From the NCBI GenBank assembly GCA_943788725.1, contig CALSRJ010000001.1:742861-806860 (forward strand): DNA of 64,000 nucleotides. The letters are read 5' to 3'. Positions 59,832 through 64,000 of the stretch are shown one piece after another. A program made the translations under genes and the position numbers. Position 1 is the first letter of the stretch; every line of letters starts with the position of its first letter. This DNA is from an uncultured Flavobacteriales bacterium. Its GTDB lineage: Bacteria > Bacteroidota > Bacteroidia > Flavobacteriales_G > Salibacteraceae. The notes below the pieces were generated by a model. That model saw only the letters and a program-made list of their open reading frames with translations, searched no databases and was not told the origin of the DNA.

Positions 59832-60686
59832 ATGCACCTTAACACTGTTTCCCCAATTGCCATTGTCAGCATTGCGCTTTGCTCCTTGATATCTTGCTCG
59901 GGTAATGGCGACCACACTCAGGAAACTTCAACAACAGAATCTACAGTTGCCAAAGCACCGAACGTGATCGGGAGAGAGGTGACCTATGAAGCTGATAGCA
60001 TCACGATGAAGGGATACCTCGCCTACGACGCAAACGTAGAAGGCAAAAGACCTGGGGTGATCGTGGTGCACGAATGGTGGGGGCACAACGAGCACACCCG
60101 AAATGCAGCAGATAAATTGGCAGAAGAAGGTTACGTAGCCTTTGCCCTAGACATGTATGGCGACGGTAAAACTGCTGAACATCCAGAAGACGCTGGTGCA
60201 TTTGCAGGGGCCGTAATGCAAAATTTTGACGGCGCCAAAGCGCGCTTCAACGCCGCGCTTCAAGTGCTTTTAGACGATGCACATTCCCATTCCGAGCAAG
60301 TAGCTGCCATCGGATATTGTTTTGGAGGGGGCGTTGTATTGAACATGGCAAGGCAAGGCGCTGACCTCGATGCAGTAGCTACCTTTCACGGCAGCATTGG
60401 TCCGATTGAACCAGCCCAGCCAGGCGTTGTAAATGCCCGGTTATTGGTGATGAACGGGGAGGACGATCCTTTCGTTTCGGCAGAAGCGATTACCAACTTC
60501 AAAGCAGAAATGGACAGCGCTGGTGTAGCATATGAATTCGTCAATTACCCAGGAGCGGTGCACGCCTTCACGAATCCAGCGGCGACGGAAAAGGGAAAGG
60601 AATTTGGACTCCCATTGGCCTACAATAAGGAAGCCGACGAAAAGAGCTGGGCCAAATTGCTAGCGTTTCTGGATGAAGTATTCTAA
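59832..60686 (+). CDS. dienelactone hydrolase-family lipoprotein
   Basis: A 284-residue alpha/beta hydrolase with a lipoprotein signal (lipobox L-I-S-C, Cys22). 'VIVVHEWWGHNEHTRNAADKLAEEGYVAFALDMYG' supplies the oxyanion region with Glu81, 'AAIGYCFGGGVVLNMA' the Cys nucleophile (Cys163), 'VMNGEDDPFV' the Asp and 'YPGAVHAFTNP' the His. These match dienelactone hydrolases, which open lactone rings; an exported lipid-anchored form is less usual. Substrate unknown. Confidence 0.88.
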   Translation: MHLNTVSPIAIVSIALCSLISCSGNGDHTQETSTTESTVAKAPNVIGREVTYEADSITMKGYLAYDANVEGKRPGVIVVHEWWGHNEHTRNAADKLAEEGYVAFALDMYGDGKTAEHPEDAGAFAGAVMQNFDGAKARFNAALQVLLDDAHSHSEQVAAIGYCFGGGVVLNMARQGADLDAVATFHGSIGPIEPAQPGVVNARLLVMNGEDDPFVSAEAITNFKAEMDSAGVAYEFVNYPGAVHAFTNPAATEKGKEFGLPLAYNKEADEKSWAKLLAFLDEVF

Positions 60687-60823
60687 CCCCTTCTCATTAA
60701 GGGCACGTTCTACCTGGCTTTCTCGTTTCAAAGTGAATGTACATGACCGTTAAGGTCTCCTAGACATGCGACATGCTGAGCACGCTCATATTTTCTTGCG
60801 CTTACGAGGAGCAACTTTGAGAT

Positions 60824-62203
60824 ATGAAAAGCTCCAAATGCACCCTGTCGTTCTTTGGTGCGGCAGGTACCGTTACCGGCTCAAAAACACTCGTGACCTT
60901 CAATGGAAAGCGCGTTCTTATTGACTGCGGCCTTTTCCAAGGCCTCAAGGCGCTTAGAACCCAAAACTGGCAAGACTTCCCAATTCCTCCGAAAGAGATC
61001 GATGAGGTCATCCTAACCCATGCTCACCTCGATCATTGCGGCTATTTACCCAAGTTGGTAAACCAAGGCTTTTCTGGTCCCATCCACTGTACGCAACCCA
61101 CCGCAGACCTTGTAAAGATCATACTGGAAGACAGCGCCAAGATTCAAGAAGAAGAATCCGATAGGGCAAACCGACTCGGCTATACTTCGCATGCAGAGGC
61201 GAAGCCTTTGTACACTCTTCAGGACGTTCAAAATGTGCTTCCGCTCTTGGTTGGACACGAATACAGCGAATGGGTATTGATCAATCCCACTTTTAAGTTT
61301 CAACTGCACACCGCTGGTCACATCTTGGGTTCTGCCATGATTGAAATGGAAGTAGGAGAAAAAACCATCGTTTTTTCAGGCGACCTGGGCACTTCTGAAC
61401 CGCTCTTACTGACTCCTCCAAAGCATTTGAAACGCGCGAACCTCTTGGTGCTTGAATCTACGTACGGAGATAGACTGCATCCTGAAACACCAGCCTACGA
61501 CGATGTCAAGATAGCTGTGCTCTCAGCCGCCAAAAAGAACGGCACCCTGATCATTCCAACATTTGCCGTGGAGCGCGCACAAGAAATCATCTACCTCTTA
61601 ACGCTCCTCAAAGCCAACGGAGACATCCCTGATCTTCCGGTATTCTTGGACAGTCCAATGGGCATAAATGCGACAAAAGTGTTTCTGAAGTATCCATCCT
61701 GGCATGCCATAGGCGAAAAGCGCTGTCAAGACATGTGCAACGGAATTCACCTTATAAAAGATGCCGCGCATTCACGTTCCGTTCAGGCAGACGACAGTCC
61801 AAAAATCGTCTTGGCAGGAAGCGGAATGATCACGGGTGGGCGCGTACTTCACTACTTGTACAAACACATCTCTAACCCTGAGAGCACCCTTCTACTCGCC
61901 GGCTTTCAAGCCGCAGGAACAAGGGGTAGGCAAATACAAGAAGGAGCGAATGAGATCAAATTCTTCGGGACTTGGCACCCGGTGCGGATGGAGGTGTTTC
62001 AAACAGCATCCCTCAGCGCGCACGCAGACCAAGCTGATTTGATCGACTGGACCGCTCAATTTGACAAGCACCTCACGAAGGTTTTGCTCAACCACGGTGA
62101 ACCCATGGCCAGCCATACATTAGCCCTTCAAATTCAAGACAAATTGGGGATTTCAGCAGAAGTAGCTCAACCAAACACGATCTACAATTTGGAGTCGAAT
62201 TAG
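60824..62203 (+). CDS. beta-CASP metallo-beta-lactamase ribonuclease-like protein
   Basis: A 459-residue cytoplasmic nuclease-like protein. 'LSFFGAAGTVTGSKTLV' and 'DEVILTHAHLDHCGYLPKLVNQG' contain the H-x-H-x-D-H zinc site. 'HTAGHILGSAMIEME' and 'IVFSGDLGTSE' add further ligands. The beta-CASP insert is 'LVLESTYGDRLHPE...IIPTFAVERAQEIIYLL', and 'ETASLSAHADQADLIDW' with 'VLLNHGEPMASH' closes the RNA-specificity domain. Related proteins process RNA or DNA ends. Family annotation often reads 'RNA specificity domain-containing MBL exonuclease'. Confidence 0.92.
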   Translation: MKSSKCTLSFFGAAGTVTGSKTLVTFNGKRVLIDCGLFQGLKALRTQNWQDFPIPPKEIDEVILTHAHLDHCGYLPKLVNQGFSGPIHCTQPTADLVKIILEDSAKIQEEESDRANRLGYTSHAEAKPLYTLQDVQNVLPLLVGHEYSEWVLINPTFKFQLHTAGHILGSAMIEMEVGEKTIVFSGDLGTSEPLLLTPPKHLKRANLLVLESTYGDRLHPETPAYDDVKIAVLSAAKKNGTLIIPTFAVERAQEIIYLLTLLKANGDIPDLPVFLDSPMGINATKVFLKYPSWHAIGEKRCQDMCNGIHLIKDAAHSRSVQADDSPKIVLAGSGMITGGRVLHYLYKHISNPESTLLLAGFQAAGTRGRQIQEGANEIKFFGTWHPVRMEVFQTASLSAHADQADLIDWTAQFDKHLTKVLLNHGEPMASHTLALQIQDKLGISAEVAQPNTIYNLESN

Positions 62204-62296
62204 TAAAATAAGGCAGGGGATAAATCCGTATCCTTGAAGGCTGAATTTCGCAGCAATCTAAGGCACTAAAAAGCCCACAGCCGAAATGAGATATTG

Positions 62297-64000
62297 ATGA
62301 AAAAACGTGTATTTGTAACTGGCGCCAATGGAATGCTCGGAGCGAGCATTGTTCGAAACTTGATTAAAGACGGATACGAGGTACACGCGCTCATTTATCC
62401 AGGTAGCAACACATCCGTGATCGAAGGGGTGAACATGCAGATAAGCGAAGGAGACTTATGCGCTGACCTACCGCTAGATGAATGGTTAAAAAATTGTGAT
62501 TACATCATTAACGCAGCCGCAGTAACTTCCATCTGGCCAAGGCGAGAAAAGCGGGTTTGGGACGTCAACTATGATGCTGCATTGAAACTCGCTGAAGCGG
62601 GGACAAGAGCGGGAATCAAACGCTTTATACACATCGGCACCGCCAACTCTTTCGATGCTGGCACGCAAGCCCATCCAGGCGTTGAAAAAGGCACCTACCA
62701 ATCAGCGAAGTATAGGATCGACTACATGGACTCAAAGCATGCCGTCCAAACAGAGCTCCTAAGAAAATTCAAGGACGAAGGCTTCCCTGTTGTGATTGTA
62801 AATCCAACCTTCATGCTTGGACCATTTGATTCCGGCCCCTCCTCAGGCAAATTGATTTTGAACGCCTTGGAAGGAAATGTTCCTGGATACTCTGAAGGAG
62901 GTAGGAACTTCGTTTTTTCGAAAGATGTGGCGCGCGCCGTGGTCAATGCCATTGACTTGGGCCGCCTCGGAGAGTGCTATTTAGCTGCTGGCGAAAACCT
63001 TTCGTACAAAGAATTTTTCACCCTTGTTTTTGAGCAGCTTGGTCAAAAAAAGAACCTCAAAAAAGTACCCCATTTCTTAGCGCTGATGGGCGGTGGAGCC
63101 CTCTCCATATGGTCTAGGATAACTGGAACTACTCCGAGACTTAGCTTCACCATGGCTCGCCTGAGTAGAGCTGGAAGCTATTATTCCAATGCCAAAGCGG
63201 TTGCTGAATTAAAGATGCCAGAAACACCCATTTCTACAGCAATTGACGAATGTGCAACATGGCTACGTAATAATGGTTACGTAAAATTGGGAAACGGCTT
63301 TGCGGGCAAGACGGTTATCATTACGGGTTCAACACAAGGAGTAGGAAAAAAGCTTGCCCATGCGTTGCTGTCGAGAGGAGCTAATGTCGTGCTCAACGGA
63401 CGATCTAGAGCAAAAGCTGAACAGTTGGAATACGAATTTAGCTTTGCAAGAAACCGGGTAGTGTATGCCGCGGCAGACGTTTCTAAAGAGGAAGGAGCTC
63501 AACAGCTCATCGAAACAACGCTCCATTCGTTCGGAAGGATCGACGTTTTGATTAACAATGCAGGCATGTCATCGTATGGAGACCTTGAAGACAGCGCCCC
63601 GAAGGTGATTCATGAAGTGCTCGATTCAAATGCGACAGGATCCATGCTGGTAACGCATTTCGCCCTGCCACATTTGCGACAAACAAAAGGCAGCGTTCTC
63701 TTTATTTCGAGCCTCGCTGGACTTCATGGTCTAGGCGGTCACTCCATCTATTCGGCGGCTAAGATGTCGATGATTGGATTGGCCCAAAGTCTTCGCAAAG
63801 AAATGCAGCGGCATGATGTTTTTGTTGGCTATACATGCCTTGGTTTCACAGAAAATGACAGTGTAAAAAGAACATTAGCGCCGGATGGTAGATTGGAACC
63901 CGTTCCTTCCCGCCCAGGTATTCGCCCTGCCAGCCAGCAGTATGCGGTCAATAAAATCATCAAGCAACTCCAACGTAAAAAATTCAGGTCGGTACACACC
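62297..64000 (+). CDS. two-domain SDR fusion: extended SDR plus classical SDR (partial, 3' end beyond window)
   Basis: The frame is open from an ATG at 62297 to the window edge (568 codons), so the track omits it. Residues 1-330 form an extended SDR of the 3-beta-HSD/dihydroflavonol-reductase type: 'KKRVFVTGANGMLGASIVR', active-site Y-x-x-x-K in 'YMDSKHAVQTE', and 'NPTFMLGPFDSGPSSGK'. Residues about 335-568 form a classical SDR: 'GKTVIITGSTQGVGKKLAHAL', 'VLINNAGMSSYG', 'SVLFISSLAG' and 'YSAAKMSM'. The reading frame runs cleanly through the junction near residue 333. Substrates are unknown; a 3-keto lipid or sterol-like substrate is only a guess. Confidence 0.88.
   Translation, partial: MKKRVFVTGANGMLGASIVRNLIKDGYEVHALIYPGSNTSVIEGVNMQISEGDLCADLPLDEWLKNCDYIINAAAVTSIWPRREKRVWDVNYDAALKLAEAGTRAGIKRFIHIGTANSFDAGTQAHPGVEKGTYQSAKYRIDYMDSKHAVQTELLRKFKDEGFPVVIVNPTFMLGPFDSGPSSGKLILNALEGNVPGYSEGGRNFVFSKDVARAVVNAIDLGRLGECYLAAGENLSYKEFFTLVFEQLGQKKNLKKVPHFLALMGGGALSIWSRITGTTPRLSFTMARLSRAGSYYSNAKAVAELKMPETPISTAIDECATWLRNNGYVKLGNGFAGKTVIITGSTQGVGKKLAHALLSRGANVVLNGRSRAKAEQLEYEFSFARNRVVYAAADVSKEEGAQQLIETTLHSFGRIDVLINNAGMSSYGDLEDSAPKVIHEVLDSNATGSMLVTHFALPHLRQTKGSVLFISSLAGLHGLGGHSIYSAAKMSMIGLAQSLRKEMQRHDVFVGYTCLGFTENDSVKRTLAPDGRLEPVPSRPGIRPASQQYAVNKIIKQLQRKKFRSVHT

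Noticed and set aside
1-64000. tRNA genes, rRNA genes, CRISPR arrays, insertion sequences and phage genes
   Set aside because: I looked for cloverleaf-like and CCA-ended sequences, direct repeats with regular spacers, transposase and integrase motifs, and flanking inverted repeats, and found none that stand up by eye. A dedicated tRNA and repeat search could still find some.

Overview
The window reads as chromosomal DNA of a Bacteroidota bacterium, most likely a marine or aquatic member of the Flavobacteriales or a close relative. Three things support this. Five large secreted proteins end in the Por/type IX secretion (T9SS) sorting domain (PNP motif, 'GvYfl' strand, basic tail). Many genes are preceded by the Bacteroidota -7 promoter box TAnnTTTG. 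Several families are typical of the phylum (head-GIN/DUF2807, DUF4097, DUF2141, DUF349, Bacteroidota-type ECF sigma modules, S9 DPP IV). No tRNA, rRNA, CRISPR array, intact insertion sequence or phage was seen. Both window edges cut through genes: a DUF349 protein on the left and a two-domain SDR protein on the right. Neither is in the ORF track.

Layout. 1-7.7 kb: DUF349 protein, C45-type Ntn hydrolase, MiaE, head-GIN lipoprotein, DPP IV, and a reverse-strand operon csaA-tlpA-(ATP-grasp-like). 7.8-13.2 kb: PKD/T9SS protein, a conserved 475-aa protein of unknown function, a CpcT/CpeT-like protein and ispE. 13.3-19.6 kb: thioesterase, an ECF sigma/membrane anti-sigma/DUF4097 operon, a GyrI-like gene broken by one in-frame TAG, VOC protein, AraC regulator, SRPBCC protein, a small membrane protein and an Asp/Cys-rich lipoprotein. 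19.7-24.5 kb: a PNGase F-like T9SS protein whose N-terminal domain is split by a large LamG-containing insert, then a Crp-family regulator and a membrane protein. 24.5-32.1 kb: a tightly overlapping three-gene secreted-protein operon, a divergent HTH regulator, and a C-terminally truncated KorA with no korB. 32.2-38.4 kb: tag, pirin, a pterin dehydratase/WD40 pair, DUF1304, GNAT, zinc phospholipase/nuclease-like protein, a DUF2141 remnant and gcvT. 38.4-42.3 kb: surface-sugar genes (GT4, epimerase, GT2) with a 2OG-Fe(II) oxygenase and a structured extragenic repeat. 42.3-46.5 kb: SulP transporter, beta-carbonic anhydrase and porin-like protein, a probable inorganic-carbon uptake module. 46.6-54 kb: methyltransferase, TerB-like protein, MBL hydrolase, envelope proteins, a second ECF sigma module, an orphan terminator and a lipoprotein/charged-protein pair. 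52.2-64 kb: two BNR/sortilin-type T9SS proteins (one coupled to a lipoprotein), a CxxCH haem lipoprotein, outer-membrane barrel, RibD-like reductase, dienelactone hydrolase, beta-CASP nuclease and the SDR-SDR fusion.

How the genes work together. Most of the window is core metabolism mixed with envelope and secretion functions. The clearest functional groupings are the two ECF sigma modules, the SulP/carbonic anhydrase/porin group, and two places where a T9SS cargo protein is translationally coupled to a small lipoprotein. I found no obvious defence island. The most unusual items are the split PNGase F-like protein, the two coupled cargo/lipoprotein operons, the adjacent 475-aa/CpcT-like pair, the broken genes (GyrI-like, DUF2141, korA) and the orphan terminator near 51.3 kb.

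All calls come from reading the sequence and from family knowledge held in memory. No searches were run.
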